Of a stretch of 64,000 nt of DNA, positions 35,418-44,906 are shown piece by piece. The notes under the pieces were generated by a model. That model was not told where the DNA came from. It saw only the letters and a program-made list of their open reading frames with translations, and did not search any database. Every line of letters begins with the position of its first letter. Within the stretch, counting starts at the first letter, position 1. Source of the stretch: Pelagimonas sp. (lineage in GTDB: Bacteria > Pseudomonadota > Alphaproteobacteria > Rhodobacterales > Rhodobacteraceae); the NCBI GenBank assembly GCA_025210265.1, contig JAOASD010000004.1:186001-250000 (forward strand), written 5' to 3'. A program made the translations under genes and the position numbers.

Positions 35418-37091
35418 GTGCTGAAATTCCTACGGCAGCAGTGGCAGCAGACCGGCGCAGAGGTCAACCGGGGGTGGGATTTACTGCGCCATAAAGGCCC
35501 GTCGCAGATCCAGTTCTGGTTCATTGCTTTGCTGGTTGGGGTCGCGGCGGGATTTGGGGCCATCCTGTTTCGCGGCGCAGTCGAATTTCTGCAGGCGACG
35601 ATCTATGGCACGAATGATATCAATGCGTTGCATAGTTTTGCGACCACGCTGCCCTGGTATCTGATCCTGGTGATCCCGGCGCTTGGCGGTGTTGCTGTGG
35701 GCCTGATCCTACAGCATTTTACCCCCGATGGACGGGTGCGCAGCGTTGCAGATGTGATCGAAGGCGCGGCGCTGAATGACGGGCGTGTGGAAAAGAAGGC
35801 AGGGATTGCCAGCGCCCTGTGCAGTTGGATCACCCTATCCACCGGAGGCAGCACCGGGCGCGAAGGCCCTGTGGTCCATATTGCGGCGATGACATCAAGC
35901 TGGGTGGCGAATCTGTTGCGGGTGGATGGCATCACCGGGCGCGATTTGCTGGGTTGTGCGGTGGCGGCTGCGGTGTCGGCCAGTTTCAACGCGCCGATCG
36001 CAGGGGCGTTGTTTGCGCTGGAGGTGGTGCTGCGCCATTTCGCGCTACATGCCTTTGCGCCGATTGTGGTGGCCAGTGCAGCAGGCACGGTGATCAACCG
36101 GCTGGCCTATGGTGATGTGACGGAATTTGTGCTGCCGGGCACAACCACGGTGGAATTTTACCTCGAACTCCCTGCCTTTTTCCTGTTGGGGCTGGTTTGC
36201 GGCGGGGTGGCAGTGATCATGATGCGGTCGATCTTTTTTGCCGATGATCTGGAAACGGCGCTGCAGGAACGCATGGGCCTGCCGCATTGGCTGCGCCCGG
36301 CGGTGGCGGGGCTGTTGCTGGGCGGGCTGGCGATCTGGTTCCCGCATATCATCGGGGTCGGGTATGAAACGACCTCTCTGGCCTTGTCCGGTAATTTGTT
36401 GATGCAAGAGGCGTTTGTCTTTGCTTTGCTCAAGGTTCTGGCGGTGTCGATCACCATGGCCGGGCGCATGGGCGGCGGGGTGTTTTCGCCGGCGCTGATG
36501 GTTGGGGCGCTGACCGGGCTGACCTTTGGCCATATCGCCACGGGGATTTTTCCCGACACGTCTTCGGCCTTTACGCTCTATGCGCTGGCAGGGATGGGGG
36601 CAGTGGCGGCGGCCGTGCTGGGCGCACCGATTTCCACCACGCTGATCGTGTTTGAACTGACCGGAGACTGGCAGACCGGGCTTGCGGTGATGGTCAGCGT
36701 GTCCATGTCAACGGCGCTGGCCTCGCGGCTGGTGGATCGTTCGTTCTTTTTGACCCAGCTGGAGCGGCGCAATGTGCACCTGGCCGCAGGGCCGCAGGCC
36801 TATCTGCTGGCGATGTTCCGGGTGCAGGGGGTGATGCGCCGCCCGGATGATGCGCAGGCGGCGGATGAACAGACCTGCCACGAGATGATCGAAAAAGGGC
36901 TGTTTGTGCATTGCACCGCCACGCTGGAAACCGCTTTGCCGATGTTTGACCGGTCCGGCGTGGCCTTTTTGCCGGTTGTGCTGATGGATGATCAGGACCA
37001 GCCGGTGCTGCAGGGGGCGCTGTTCCATCTGGACGCGCTGAAAGCCTATAACCGTGCGCTGGCCGCCACTGCGGAAGAAGAGCACAGCTAG
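35418..37091 (+). CDS. ClC-family chloride channel/transporter
   Basis: An integral membrane protein of 557 residues starting at a GTG preceded by AAGGA. About ten to twelve hydrophobic helices are visible. The anion pathway motifs are STGGSTGREGPVVHIAAM at about residues 141-158, with the gating glutamate Glu149, and GRMGGGVFSPALMVGALTG. The N-terminal helix begins QFWFIALLVGVAAGFGAILF. Because the gating glutamate is present, this could be a proton/chloride exchanger. The C-terminal 100 residues look like a degenerate regulatory pair (with EKGLFVHCTATLETALPMFD) similar to CBS modules. The reverse gene opposite has a 226-base spacer and a TTAA-N7-TTCA near-match at 35208. Confidence 0.9.
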   Translation: MLKFLRQQWQQTGAEVNRGWDLLRHKGPSQIQFWFIALLVGVAAGFGAILFRGAVEFLQATIYGTNDINALHSFATTLPWYLILVIPALGGVAVGLILQHFTPDGRVRSVADVIEGAALNDGRVEKKAGIASALCSWITLSTGGSTGREGPVVHIAAMTSSWVANLLRVDGITGRDLLGCAVAAAVSASFNAPIAGALFALEVVLRHFALHAFAPIVVASAAGTVINRLAYGDVTEFVLPGTTTVEFYLELPAFFLLGLVCGGVAVIMMRSIFFADDLETALQERMGLPHWLRPAVAGLLLGGLAIWFPHIIGVGYETTSLALSGNLLMQEAFVFALLKVLAVSITMAGRMGGGVFSPALMVGALTGLTFGHIATGIFPDTSSAFTLYALAGMGAVAAAVLGAPISTTLIVFELTGDWQTGLAVMVSVSMSTALASRLVDRSFFLTQLERRNVHLAAGPQAYLLAMFRVQGVMRRPDDAQAADEQTCHEMIEKGLFVHCTATLETALPMFDRSGVAFLPVVLMDDQDQPVLQGALFHLDALKAYNRALAATAEEEHS

Positions 37092-37140
37092 CGGCCTGTG
37101 GCTGGGGGCTGACACCGGTACCGGATCAGCAACAGGCCGA

Positions 37141-37173
37141 AAAAAATCCCCCTCGGACCGGTCCGAGGGGGAT
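37141..37173 (-). terminator. intrinsic terminator of the DUF427 gene
   Basis: A perfect 28-base inverted repeat with 14-base arms (ATCCCCCTCGGACC at 37146-37159 and its complement at 37160-37173). On the reverse strand it is followed by six T residues (37146-37141). It ends transcription of the reverse-strand gene whose stop is at 37224, and may also halt ClC read-through. Confidence 0.82.
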
Positions 37174-37223
37174 GTCACAATCGTCGCCAAGCAGCGGTGT
37201 GCCGAGGCGCCTAAATCAGATCC

Positions 37224-37568
37224 TCAGACCCGTTCGACCGCCACGCCTTCCTGCGTTTGAAAGCCCAAATAGCCCTGGATCTGCGCGACATCGTCCAGCG
37301 GGGCATCATAGGTCCAGACCGCGTTTTCATAGGTCTTGGATTTCGACATGATCGAAAAATAGGACGCATCGCCTTTGTGCGGGCAATGGGTGCTGTGATC
37401 GGTTTCGTCCAGAAACGCCATCGCGACGTCTTCGCGGGGGAAATAGATCACCGGGGCCAGATCGCCTTCGTTCAGTTCCAGCGCCCGTGCGGATTCGCCG
37501 ATCACGGCACCGCCAGCGCGGATCACCCAGGTGCCTGCGGCCGGTGTGATGGTGATATGTTTGTTCAT
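37224..37568 (-). CDS. DUF427 family protein
   Basis: A 114-residue cytoplasmic protein of the DUF427 family. Typical phrases are VIYFPREDVAMAFLDETDHS, the conserved STHCPHKGDASYFSI (with a cysteine-histidine pair) and ENAVWTYDAPLDDVAQIQGY, followed by the short final strand. It is a single-domain, single-gene transcript with its own terminator. The family is widespread in alphaproteobacteria and actinobacteria, and its biochemical role is not established. The start has no strong competitor. Confidence 0.87.
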   Translation of the reverse strand: MNKHITITPAAGTWVIRAGGAVIGESARALELNEGDLAPVIYFPREDVAMAFLDETDHSTHCPHKGDASYFSIMSKSKTYENAVWTYDAPLDDVAQIQGYLGFQTQEGVAVERV

Positions 37569-37671
37569 AGTGCTCCCCCGTTTTTGTCAGTCAGATTCGG
37601 CCCTTATGCGGCGACGCACAGGGCCTTGTGTTTCACGTCCCCTCAGACACGTGCTATGTAACATGCGTGTA

Positions 37672-39441
37672 TCAGATACCCCGACAGGCGGTTTTCAACC
37701 ACCCCCCTGCGACATCATCGACCAAAGGCGCGACCTGTTCAAAGACGCGCGCATGATAGGCGTTCAACCAATCGCGCTCTGCATCGCTGAGCAGATCGGG
37801 CAGAACAAGGTTCAGGTCAATCGGCACCCAGGTCAGCGTTTCAAAGCGTAGCATCTGCGCGATGCTCTGGCCGGGCAGGGCGGGGGCCTGTTCCACAGCA
37901 ATCAGGTTTTCGATGCGGATGCCAAACTGGCCCTCTTTGTAAAAGCCTGGTTCGTTTGACAGGATCATGCCAGGCTGCAGAGGCACAAACCCCGTGCGGG
38001 CAATACGCTGCGGCCCCTCATGCACAGACAGATAGCTGCCCACACCATGCCCGGTGCCATGGCCATAATCCAGGCCCGCCTGCCACAGCGCCACCCGCGC
38101 AAACGGGTCGATGTCGCGCCCCGCCAGCCCCTCGGGAAAGCGCAGCATGGACAGGGCGATCATGCCCTTAAGCACCAGGGTAAAGGCGCGCTTTTCCTCA
38201 TCACCAACCGCGCCGATGGCCATGGTGCGGGTGATATCAGTGGTGCCATCCACATATTGGCCGCCGCTATCCACCAGCAGCAATTCGCCCGCCTGCAGCT
38301 TGCGGTTCGTCGCCTCAGTCACGCGGTAATGCACAATCGCGCCATTTGGGCCTGCACCGGAAATGGTTTCAAAGCTGATGTCGCGCAGGGCATTTGTCGC
38401 GCGCCGCTCGTCCTCAAGCTGGCGGACAATGTCGATTTCAGTCAGATCGCCGGGGGCTTCGCGATCCAGCCAGGCAAGGAAACGCACCATGGCCGCCGCA
38501 TCGCGCAGATGGGCCGCACGGGCCCCGGCCAGTTCCACCGCATTCTTGCAGGCTTTGGGCAGGATGCAGGGATCGCCGGCCTCGATGATCTCGGCCTCCA
38601 GTACGTCGATGACAGCCATGGGGCATGTCGCGGGATCTAGCTGAACAGTGCCCTGCAAGGATCTGATAGTAGGTAGAAATTCCTGAATGGGATGGAGTGA
38701 GACTTTCGGGCCCAGATGCGGCTCCAGTCCGTCTAATTTGCTCGGCTCCATGAACAGGCGCAGGGTGCCATCCTTGCTGAGTAGAGAAAATCCATGTGCA
38801 ATAGGTACATGCGGGATGTCGTTGCCACGAAGGTTTAGCAGCCAGGCCAGAGAGTCCGGTAAAGTGATCACAGAAATATCGGCCTGCAGAGCCTTGGAAA
38901 TGCGTGATATTTTATCTTCATGAGACTCGCCTGCCAAATCCACAGGCTGCACCACAGCCGGGGCCAGCGGAGCGCCCGGCTGATCCGCCCAGATCCGATC
39001 CACGAGGTTTTCACAAGCGCGCAGCGTGACAGGCCCCAATGCCTTTTCCAACGCGCGTTTCTGATCCAGCGTCAGCAGCCAGGGATCAAAGCCAATCTCG
39101 CCCGCAGGCAGCGCGTCGCGGATCCACTCCCCCAGCGACATCTCGGGCCAGTCGACCTTGTCAAAACACGCATCCACCTGCGCCTTGACCTGCACACGAT
39201 AGCGACTGTCCACAAACACCCCAGCCCGCTCCGCCAAGGCCACAGCCCAGCCCGCAGACCCGGTAAAGCCGGTCAGCCAGGCCAGGCGCGCATCACGCGG
39301 GGCCACATATTCTCCCTGAAACGCATCGGCGCGGGGGACCAGAAACCCATCCAGCCCTTCACGCTCCAGCTCGCTGCGCAGCGCCGCCAGACGCGCAGGC
39401 CCATGTTCGGGTGATGCGGTTTCGTTGAAAGACTGGAACAT
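37672..39441 (-). CDS. M24 family aminopeptidase P (Xaa-Pro aminopeptidase)
   Basis: A cytoplasmic metallopeptidase of 589 residues that removes N-terminal residues preceding proline. It is the long, three-domain form: two N-terminal creatinase-like domains and a C-terminal M24 catalytic domain. Metal-binding residues can be seen in LLLVDSGGQYVDGTTDITRT (two Asp), HGTGHGVGSYLSVHEGP (His) and ILSNEPGFYKEGQFGIRIEN (Glu). The start ATG has GGAGGTCGC immediately upstream. It is a monocistronic gene running toward the DUF427 gene. The reverse spacer next to its start (39442-39586) contains a copy of the dispersed repeat. Confidence 0.93.
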   Translation of the reverse strand: MFQSFNETASPEHGPARLAALRSELEREGLDGFLVPRADAFQGEYVAPRDARLAWLTGFTGSAGWAVALAERAGVFVDSRYRVQVKAQVDACFDKVDWPEMSLGEWIRDALPAGEIGFDPWLLTLDQKRALEKALGPVTLRACENLVDRIWADQPGAPLAPAVVQPVDLAGESHEDKISRISKALQADISVITLPDSLAWLLNLRGNDIPHVPIAHGFSLLSKDGTLRLFMEPSKLDGLEPHLGPKVSLHPIQEFLPTIRSLQGTVQLDPATCPMAVIDVLEAEIIEAGDPCILPKACKNAVELAGARAAHLRDAAAMVRFLAWLDREAPGDLTEIDIVRQLEDERRATNALRDISFETISGAGPNGAIVHYRVTEATNRKLQAGELLLVDSGGQYVDGTTDITRTMAIGAVGDEEKRAFTLVLKGMIALSMLRFPEGLAGRDIDPFARVALWQAGLDYGHGTGHGVGSYLSVHEGPQRIARTGFVPLQPGMILSNEPGFYKEGQFGIRIENLIAVEQAPALPGQSIAQMLRFETLTWVPIDLNLVLPDLLSDAERDWLNAYHARVFEQVAPLVDDVAGGWLKTACRGI

Positions 39442-39508
39442 GCGACCTCCGACCTGCGCGATAGAAGCCGCATCAATTCAGAACACAGACCGGGATGCAA
39501 GGGGCGGT

Positions 39509-39539
39509 CCCCCCTGTTTCTTCTTGGTCCAAATACCTC
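39509..39539 (+). repeat. short dispersed intergenic repeat, copy 2
   Basis: CCCCCCTG, then TTTCTTCTTGGTCCAAATAC and CTC. It closely matches the reverse strand of 2996-3026. It is followed by a GC-rich palindromic stretch containing GGGGGGCAACGCCCCC at about 39560-39576. Confidence 0.5.
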
Positions 39540-39586
39540 TGGGGGGAGGCCCGCAGGGCCGGGGGGCAACGCCCCCACTACCATGC

Positions 39587-41464
39587 TTAGCTGGCGCGTT
39601 TCATGCCCATGGCGCGGGCACGGGCGCGTGGGTCCGTGTCAAACAGGCTGGCCAGCTGTTCTGTCATGGCCCCCGCCAGCTGTTCCACATCGGTGATCGT
39701 CACCGCGCGTTCATAATAGCGGGTCACGTCGTGGCCGATGCCAATGGCCAGCAATTCGACCATCTTGCGCTTTTCCACCATGGCGATCACATCGCGCAGG
39801 TGTTTTTCCAGATAATTGGCCGGGTTCACCGACAGGGTCGAATCATCCACCGGCGCGCCGTCGGAAATCACCATCAGGATCTTGCGCGCCTCGGGGCGGC
39901 CTGCCATCCGCCGATGCGCCCATTCCAGAGCCTCACCGTCGATATTTTCCTTCAGCAGGCCCTCTTTCATCATCAGGCCCAGATTGTCGCGTGTCCGCCG
40001 CCAGGGGGCGTCTGCGCTTTTGTAGATGATGTGGCGCAGATCGTTCAGGCGGCCTGGCTGCTGTTCCCGCCCGGCATTCAGCCAGGTTTCGCGCGATTGC
40101 CCACCCTTCCAGGCGCGGGTGGTAAAGCCTAGGATCTCGACCTTGACGTTGCAGCGTTCCAGCGTGCGGGCCAGAACATCGGCGCAGATCGCGGCGATGG
40201 AAATCGGACGGCCGCGCATGGACCCGGAATTGTCCAGCAGCAGGGTCACAACAGTGTCGCGAAATTCCGTGTCTTTTTCGACCTTAAAGGACAAAGGCGT
40301 CGTGGGATTGGCCACAACACGGGCCAGGCGGCCAGCATCCAGAATGCCCTCTTCCAGATCAAATTCCCAGCTGCGGCTTTGTTGTGCTTGCAGGCGGCGC
40401 TGCAGCTTGTTGGCAAGGCGGCTGACCGCGCCTTTCAGCGGTTCCAGCTGCTGATCCAGATAGGCGCGCAGGCGCTCCAGTTCCTGCGGCTCGGCCAATT
40501 CTTCGGCCAGGATCTCTTCGTCGAACTGGGTGTCATAGACGCGGTAATCGGGATCGGCATCGGAAATCGGCTGGGGCGCGGGCGGTTCCACGGGGGCGTC
40601 GCCCTCGGGGATCTCGGCCTCGTCGCCCTGCTGTTCTTCGGTCAGCTCGTCCATGCTGACCTGAGCCTGGGTCGGATCCTGGGTCTGTTCCTGCTGGTTC
40701 TCGGGGTTGGAGTCGCTTTCTTCGCCCTCGTCATCATCGCCAGAGCTGTCGGGCTGCTCCTCGTCTTCCTGGCTCTCGGATTCGGCGTCGTCCTCGGCCT
40801 CGTCCTGCAGATCGTCGGGGTCATCACCCAGCTGATCGCCATAGCCCAGATCGGTGATCAGTTTGCGCGCCAGCTTGGCAAAGGCAGATTGATCGGCCAG
40901 CACATCCTGCAGGTCGTCCAGCGTCCCGTCGATCTGGCTTTCCATAAAGCCACGCCACAGTTCCAGCACGTTCGACGCCCCCTCGGGCAGGTTGCGCCCG
41001 GTGGCCAGTTCGCGGATCAGATAGCCCGCAGCGACGGGCAGGGGGGCCTCTGACGCCTGACGGATCTGGGCATAGCCGCGCCGTGCAGCGTCATCCGCGA
41101 TTTTCGCGTCAATATTGCCTGCAGTGCCCGGCATGTCGCGCGCGCCCATGGCCTCGCAGCGGGCGGTTTCCATGGCCTCGTAAAGTTCGCGGGCCATATC
41201 CCCCGGCGGCACATAGCGCGCATGGGTCTGGGTGTCGTGATAGCGGCGGCGCAGGGCCAGCGCATCGGCAGTGCCCCGTGCCAGCAACACTTCGTCGCGG
41301 CTCATCCGGCGGCTGACCTGGGGCAGGCGCATCACGTCGCCGGACATGCCTGCGGGGTCGACCGAATAGCTGATGCTCAGATCAGAATCATCGGCCATGA
41401 CCTTTGTGGCCTCGGCCAGGGCTTTTTTGAAGGGATCTGCGGGGTTGTCACTTTGCTGAGCCAT
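39587..41464 (-). CDS. cobT: aerobic cobaltochelatase subunit CobT
   Basis: A 625-residue subunit of the ATP-dependent CobN-CobS-CobT enzyme that inserts cobalt into hydrogenobyrinic acid a,c-diamide during aerobic vitamin B12 synthesis. The N-terminal part has helical segments; residues roughly 215-310 are a highly acidic linker (stretches of D, E, S and Q). The C-terminal von Willebrand A domain has the MIDAS motif [19 protein letters not shown], where the metal-binding Asp, Ser and Ser are present. CobS, its AAA+ partner, is encoded 1 kb upstream on the same strand with two small genes between. The whole set is probably cotranscribed, cobS first. Confidence 0.95.
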   Translation of the reverse strand: MAQQSDNPADPFKKALAEATKVMADDSDLSISYSVDPAGMSGDVMRLPQVSRRMSRDEVLLARGTADALALRRRYHDTQTHARYVPPGDMARELYEAMETARCEAMGARDMPGTAGNIDAKIADDAARRGYAQIRQASEAPLPVAAGYLIRELATGRNLPEGASNVLELWRGFMESQIDGTLDDLQDVLADQSAFAKLARKLITDLGYGDQLGDDPDDLQDEAEDDAESESQEDEEQPDSSGDDDEGEESDSNPENQQEQTQDPTQAQVSMDELTEEQQGDEAEIPEGDAPVEPPAPQPISDADPDYRVYDTQFDEEILAEELAEPQELERLRAYLDQQLEPLKGAVSRLANKLQRRLQAQQSRSWEFDLEEGILDAGRLARVVANPTTPLSFKVEKDTEFRDTVVTLLLDNSGSMRGRPISIAAICADVLARTLERCNVKVEILGFTTRAWKGGQSRETWLNAGREQQPGRLNDLRHIIYKSADAPWRRTRDNLGLMMKEGLLKENIDGEALEWAHRRMAGRPEARKILMVISDGAPVDDSTLSVNPANYLEKHLRDVIAMVEKRKMVELLAIGIGHDVTRYYERAVTITDVEQLAGAMTEQLASLFDTDPRARARAMGMKRAS

Positions 41465-41561
41465 GAGACAGATGTCGCCAAACTTGCGCGCTTTGGCAAG
41501 GGGAGAAACGCGTTCAGAGGCGATCCGGTGGGGGCCTTTGCGACGCTTTTACAGCGCGCGC

Positions 41562-41969
41562 TCAGGCGCCAAGGAAAAGACGGTCGCAGCTGGCAAGGTG
41601 CTGCCGGGCCAGCGCCATGGCGTGACGGGCGCGCCGGGCGTCAAAACTATATTGCGCCTGATGCAGCAGGCGGGCCTGCGCTTCTTTTGCGCCGCTGCGA
41701 TAGGCCAGCAGACGGCGGGCGGGGAGGCCATCCGCAACGGCATCGGGCTGCACCGCATCCAGCAGCGTGCGAAAAGTTGTGTAGCGTTGGATGGCTTCGC
41801 TGGGGTCACGCCCAAGGATGCGATGGTGATCCATTTCCGCAGCATAGCGGCCCAGACAGGTGGCAAAATCCCGCGCCCGTTCGGCGGCCTGCCCTGGCAG
41901 GGCATGGGCGGCATCCGCGAGGAAAACCAGGAATGCCATAGCGCCCAACGATGTTCTCAAAAGGCTCAT
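41562..41969 (-). CDS. hypothetical secreted protein between cobS and cobT
   Basis: A 135-residue protein with an N-terminal signal peptide (MSLLRTSLGAMAFLVFLADA, then AHA as cleavage site). The mature part is alpha-helical and arginine-rich, with cysteines in FATCLGRYAAEMDHHRILG and LASCDRLFLG that could pair. The region YTTFRTLLDAVQPDAVADGL fits helical packing. I do not recognise a family. It sits between a nuclease-like lipoprotein gene and cobT in the same direction, about 100 bases from each. Periplasmic location is predicted; function unknown. Confidence 0.65.
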   Translation of the reverse strand: MSLLRTSLGAMAFLVFLADAAHALPGQAAERARDFATCLGRYAAEMDHHRILGRDPSEAIQRYTTFRTLLDAVQPDAVADGLPARRLLAYRSGAKEAQARLLHQAQYSFDARRARHAMALARQHLASCDRLFLGA

Positions 41970-42029
41970 ACGCAGAGGGTATCATGAAACTGTTACAATT
42001 CCCCTCTGAGGCTGACCACATTTGGTTAC

Positions 42030-42050
42030 AAATTCGTTACAAACGAATTT
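42030..42050. repeat. AT-rich hairpin
   Basis: AAATTCGTT (42030-42038), loop ACA, AACGAATTT (42042-42050). It lies 17 bases past the stop of the nuclease-like gene on the reverse strand. It has the same nine-base-pair stem and three-base loop design as the pairs at 44191-44234 and 59439-59483. No T-tract follows. Confidence 0.6.
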
Positions 42051-42066
42051 GGCGGTTTCGCGATGG

Positions 42067-42510
42067 TCAGGCGCTGCACCAGCTCTGGCGTTTGCCTCCG
42101 CTATAGGGGCGTGCCAGCCCTCTGCCGACCATCTGTTGCGCCAGATCAACCCCATCAAGTTCCAGCCGGACCAGTGGCCTGTTGTACCGGTCTGTCCCCT
42201 CAAATCTGGGCACGATCTGGGTGGCGTTTCTCAGCAAAGCAGTCAGCACGTTCTTGGCATGTTCCCCAGCGCGCCTTTCAGCCTCACATTTCGGTCGGTA
42301 GGTTTCAGGCGTGTCAAAGCCCACCAGCCGCCAATTCATGGAGGCGGTCTCGTGGCATTGGCCCTCAACCGTATCGCCATCCACGACGCGGGTGATCACA
42401 CAGACCGCAGAGTCACGATCGGGCAGATAGGCGATAGCGGAAACAGACAGGCCGCCGGAGGTTGTGCATCCGGCGGCCAGTAGAAGGCAGATCATAAACA
42501 GGCGAAGCAT
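42067..42510 (-). CDS. thermonuclease-like (SNase) lipoprotein
   Basis: A 147-residue protein with a lipoprotein signal ([15 protein letters not shown]; lipobox LAAGC, Cys15). The mature domain resembles staphylococcal nuclease: VCVITRVVDGDTVEGQCHET has the metal-site aspartate, NWRLVGFDTPET the characteristic RLxGxDTPE motif, and DRYNRPLVRLELDGVDLAQQ the second catalytic arginine region. It is shorter than a full SNase domain and may bind or cut nucleic acid at the membrane. Its start shares one base with the cobS stop (TGATG), so it is translationally coupled to cobS, a surprising partner for a cobalamin gene. Confidence 0.8.
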   Translation of the reverse strand: MLRLFMICLLLAAGCTTSGGLSVSAIAYLPDRDSAVCVITRVVDGDTVEGQCHETASMNWRLVGFDTPETYRPKCEAERRAGEHAKNVLTALLRNATQIVPRFEGTDRYNRPLVRLELDGVDLAQQMVGRGLARPYSGGKRQSWCSA

Positions 42511-43496
42511 CAGCCCACGGTCAGGTTGGCCGCGCTTTCGGGCAGTTCCTCGTCAAAGCAGCGTTGGTAGAACTCTGCCACGGTCTGGCGCTCCAGCTCG
42601 TCGCATTTGTTGAGGAAGCTCAGGCGGAACGCATAGCCGATATTGCGGAAGATTTCCGCGTTTTGCGCCCAGGTGATCACGGTCCGCGGGCTCATTACGG
42701 TGGACAGCTCACCTTTCATAAAGGCGCGGCGGGTGAAATCCGCAACGGTCACCATCTGGCGGATCTGCTTGCGGCCCTTTTCCGTGTTGTAATGCGGGTT
42801 CTTGGACAGAACGATCTGGGTTTCCGCGTCAATCGACAGATAGTTCAGCGTGGCCACCAGGCTCCAGCGGTCCATCTGCGCCTGGTTGATCTGCTGCGTG
42901 CCGTGATACAGGCCCGTCGTGTCGCCTAGACCCACGGTGTTTGCGGTGGCAAACAGGCGGAAATAAGGGTTGGGGGTGATGACTTCGTTCTGGTCCAGCA
43001 GGGTCAGCTTGCCATCGGTTTCCAGAACACGCTGGATGACAAACATCACATCGGCGCGGCCTGCGTCATATTCGTCAAACACAATGGCCGTGGGGTTGCG
43101 CAGGGCCCAGGGCAGGATGCCTTCGTGAAATTCGGTGACCTGCTTGCCATCTTTCAGCTTGATCGCGTCTTTGCCGATCAGGTCGATTCGGCTGATATGG
43201 CTGTCCAGGTTGACCCGCACACAGGGCCAGTTCAGCCGTGCGGCGACCTGTTCGATATGGGTCGATTTGCCGGTGCCGTGATAGCCTTGGATCATCACGC
43301 GGCGGTTGCGGTTGAATCCTGCAAGGATCGCCAGCGTGGTGTCGGGGTCAAATTTATAGGTCGGGTCCAGATCCGGCACACGATCCGTCTGCTCGGCAAA
43401 GCCATGCACGATCATGTCGCTGTCGATGCCGAACACGTCACGTACCGAGAGTTCTTCGGTCGGTTTCGCGTTGCTATCGATGCTGCCATACGCCAT
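42510..43496 (-). CDS. cobS: aerobic cobaltochelatase subunit CobS
   Basis: The AAA+ ATPase subunit (328 residues) of cobaltochelatase, acting with CobT and CobN in aerobic cobalamin synthesis. Walker A is GYHGTGKST at residues 71-79, Walker B is [17 protein letters not shown], and the sensor region has [20 protein letters not shown]. It is of the MoxR-like class, as expected for this chelatase. The N-terminal [17 protein letters not shown] is conserved in CobS. The downstream nuclease-like gene overlaps by one base. cobN is not in the window. Confidence 0.95.
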   Translation of the reverse strand: MAYGSIDSNAKPTEELSVRDVFGIDSDMIVHGFAEQTDRVPDLDPTYKFDPDTTLAILAGFNRNRRVMIQGYHGTGKSTHIEQVAARLNWPCVRVNLDSHISRIDLIGKDAIKLKDGKQVTEFHEGILPWALRNPTAIVFDEYDAGRADVMFVIQRVLETDGKLTLLDQNEVITPNPYFRLFATANTVGLGDTTGLYHGTQQINQAQMDRWSLVATLNYLSIDAETQIVLSKNPHYNTEKGRKQIRQMVTVADFTRRAFMKGELSTVMSPRTVITWAQNAEIFRNIGYAFRLSFLNKCDELERQTVAEFYQRCFDEELPESAANLTVG

Positions 43497-43721
43497 TTCG
43501 GTCCGTCCTTCTGTCCCGTGCTATCCTGTTGGCACCGGGATGCACCATATCCGGGCAAGGGGCAAGCCATGGCAGCGACATTCTATGGCCTGACCGGGCT
43601 GGCCGCTGCCAAGTGCGGGATTTTGGCGCAGCCGGGGGCGGGTGGGTGCTCGCGGTTTTGTGTTTGCTGGGTGATTGCGTTTTGAGGGGGGCGCTTCATG
43701 CTGCGCGCAGGAGGCCACATC

Positions 43722-44186
43722 ATGCTGAGAAGAGAATTTGTAACCGGGGCAGGCAGCCTTGCAATCCTGGCATTGGCCAGCCCGGCAAAAGCGGGGTTCG
43801 AGATCACCCGCAGTGACGCGCAATGGCGGGCCATGCTCAGCCCTCTGGAATATAAAGTCATGCGCAAATCCGGGACCGAGCGGGCGTTTTCCTCGCCTTT
43901 GGATGGAGAAAAGCGGGCGGGTGTCTTTCACTGCCGGGGCTGCGATCTGGCGTTATATTCGTCAAAGCATAAATTTGACAGCGGGACCGGCTGGCCCAGC
44001 TTCTGGCAGCCGGTGACAAAGCGCGCCGTGGGCACAAAACCAGACCGCAAGCTGTTGATCACGCGTACAGAATGCCATTGCAGCCGCTGTGGATCGCATC
44101 TGGGGCATGTGTTTAATGATGGTCCGAAACCCACGGGCAAACGGCACTGCATCAATGGGGTCAGCCTGGTGTTCAAACCGGCGTGA
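43722..44186 (+). CDS. msrB: exported methionine-R-sulfoxide reductase B
   Basis: Reduces methionine-R-sulfoxide in proteins. The start at 43722 gives 154 residues; the N-terminus MLRREFVTGAGSLAILALAS carries RREFV, a Tat-like twin-arginine, followed by a hydrophobic stretch and the PAKAG cleavage site, so periplasmic export is predicted. The zinc-binding cysteines are in HCRGC (Cys71, Cys74) and CSRC (Cys120, Cys123), and the catalytic cysteine is in GKRHCINGVSLVFK (Cys143). The usual family body starts YKVMRKSGTERAFSSPL. Periplasmic methionine repair is inferred from the signal. Confidence 0.9.
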   Translation: MLRREFVTGAGSLAILALASPAKAGFEITRSDAQWRAMLSPLEYKVMRKSGTERAFSSPLDGEKRAGVFHCRGCDLALYSSKHKFDSGTGWPSFWQPVTKRAVGTKPDRKLLITRTECHCSRCGSHLGHVFNDGPKPTGKRHCINGVSLVFKPA

Positions 44187-44190
44187 CGGC

Positions 44191-44234
44191 CAAATTTCCC
44201 ACCGGAAATTTGTAAATTTCTTTCAAAGAAATTT
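44191..44234. repeat. paired AT-rich hairpins
   Basis: First hairpin CAAATTTCC (44191-44199), loop CACC, GGAAATTTG (44204-44212). One base later, second hairpin AAATTTCTT (44214-44222), loop TCA, AAGAAATTT (44226-44234). They start just five bases after the msrB stop codon. The same two-hairpin layout occurs at 59439-59483. Confidence 0.7.
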
Positions 44235-44266
44235 GCCCGCGCCTGTGGCACGGGCATTTCTTTGTT
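44234..44266 (+). terminator. intrinsic terminator between msrB and the J-domain gene
   Basis: GCCCG and CGGGC arms (44235-44239 with 44251-44255) and an inner GCC/GGC stem around TGT, with an ATTTCTTTGTTT tail to 44266. The T-rich side serves msrB on the forward strand. Confidence 0.65.
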
Positions 44267-44279
44267 TCAGAGCGCGCGC

Positions 44280-44906
44280 TTATTTAAAGCTGCGGCTGTC
44301 TTTGATCTGATCCCAGGCCCAGACCACTTCCTGCAGCTGCTCTTCCTGGCTGCGATCGCCGCCATTCATATCCGGGTGCAGCACCTTGATCAGCTTTTTA
44401 TAGGCTTTGCGGATCTCGGCCTTGGTCATGCTTTCCTTGGCGTCGAGAATTTCCAGTGCCTTGCGTTCGGTCGGGGGCAGTTTGCGCCCACCGCCTGATT
44501 TGTTCCGGCCCGGGTTGCGCGTGGCATTGTCGCCCAGCACCTGATGGGGGTCTTCGATTCCCAACCGCGCCCAGGCTTTGGCCTCTGGGTCGCGCCATTC
44601 TTTTGTCTTGCGCTCCCAAACCTTGTCCGAATTTTCCTGTGCGTTCATTTCGGCTTCGGTTTTGCCGTCAAAGAAGCTCCACTGCGAATTATATTCGCGC
44701 ACATGGTCCTTGCAGAACCAAAAGAATTCATCCAGCACATCCGGTGCTTTGGGCGCGCGGAACTTGCCCGCTTGTTCACATCCGGGATGATCGCAAACGC
44801 GGGTCGAATGTTCCTGTTCGCCGGTCATGCTGCGACGCCCGCGCGGATTTTTCTTTTTCGCGGACTTCACGGACATATCGAAACCGAATGGATCGTCTCT
44901 GCTCAT
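44280..44906 (-). CDS. J-domain (DnaJ-like) molecular chaperone protein
   Basis: A 208-residue protein starting at the ATG at 44906 (MSRDDPFGFDMSVKSAKKKN). The N-terminal part has a cysteine cluster (VCDHPGCEQAGKFRAPKAP) and a hydrophobic segment (DEFFWFCKDHVREYNSQWSF). The C-terminus carries a J domain in which the HPD motif occurs in KLIKVLHPDMNGGDRSQEE, preceded by AEIRKAYKKL (helix II) and a short LEILDAKESMTKAEIRKA helix. The J domain is at the C-terminal end, an arrangement well known in alphaproteobacteria. It probably recruits DnaK to an unknown client. The frame continues upstream without a stop, but the family start is here. Confidence 0.85.
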   Translation of the reverse strand: MSRDDPFGFDMSVKSAKKKNPRGRRSMTGEQEHSTRVCDHPGCEQAGKFRAPKAPDVLDEFFWFCKDHVREYNSQWSFFDGKTEAEMNAQENSDKVWERKTKEWRDPEAKAWARLGIEDPHQVLGDNATRNPGRNKSGGGRKLPPTERKALEILDAKESMTKAEIRKAYKKLIKVLHPDMNGGDRSQEEQLQEVVWAWDQIKDSRSFK

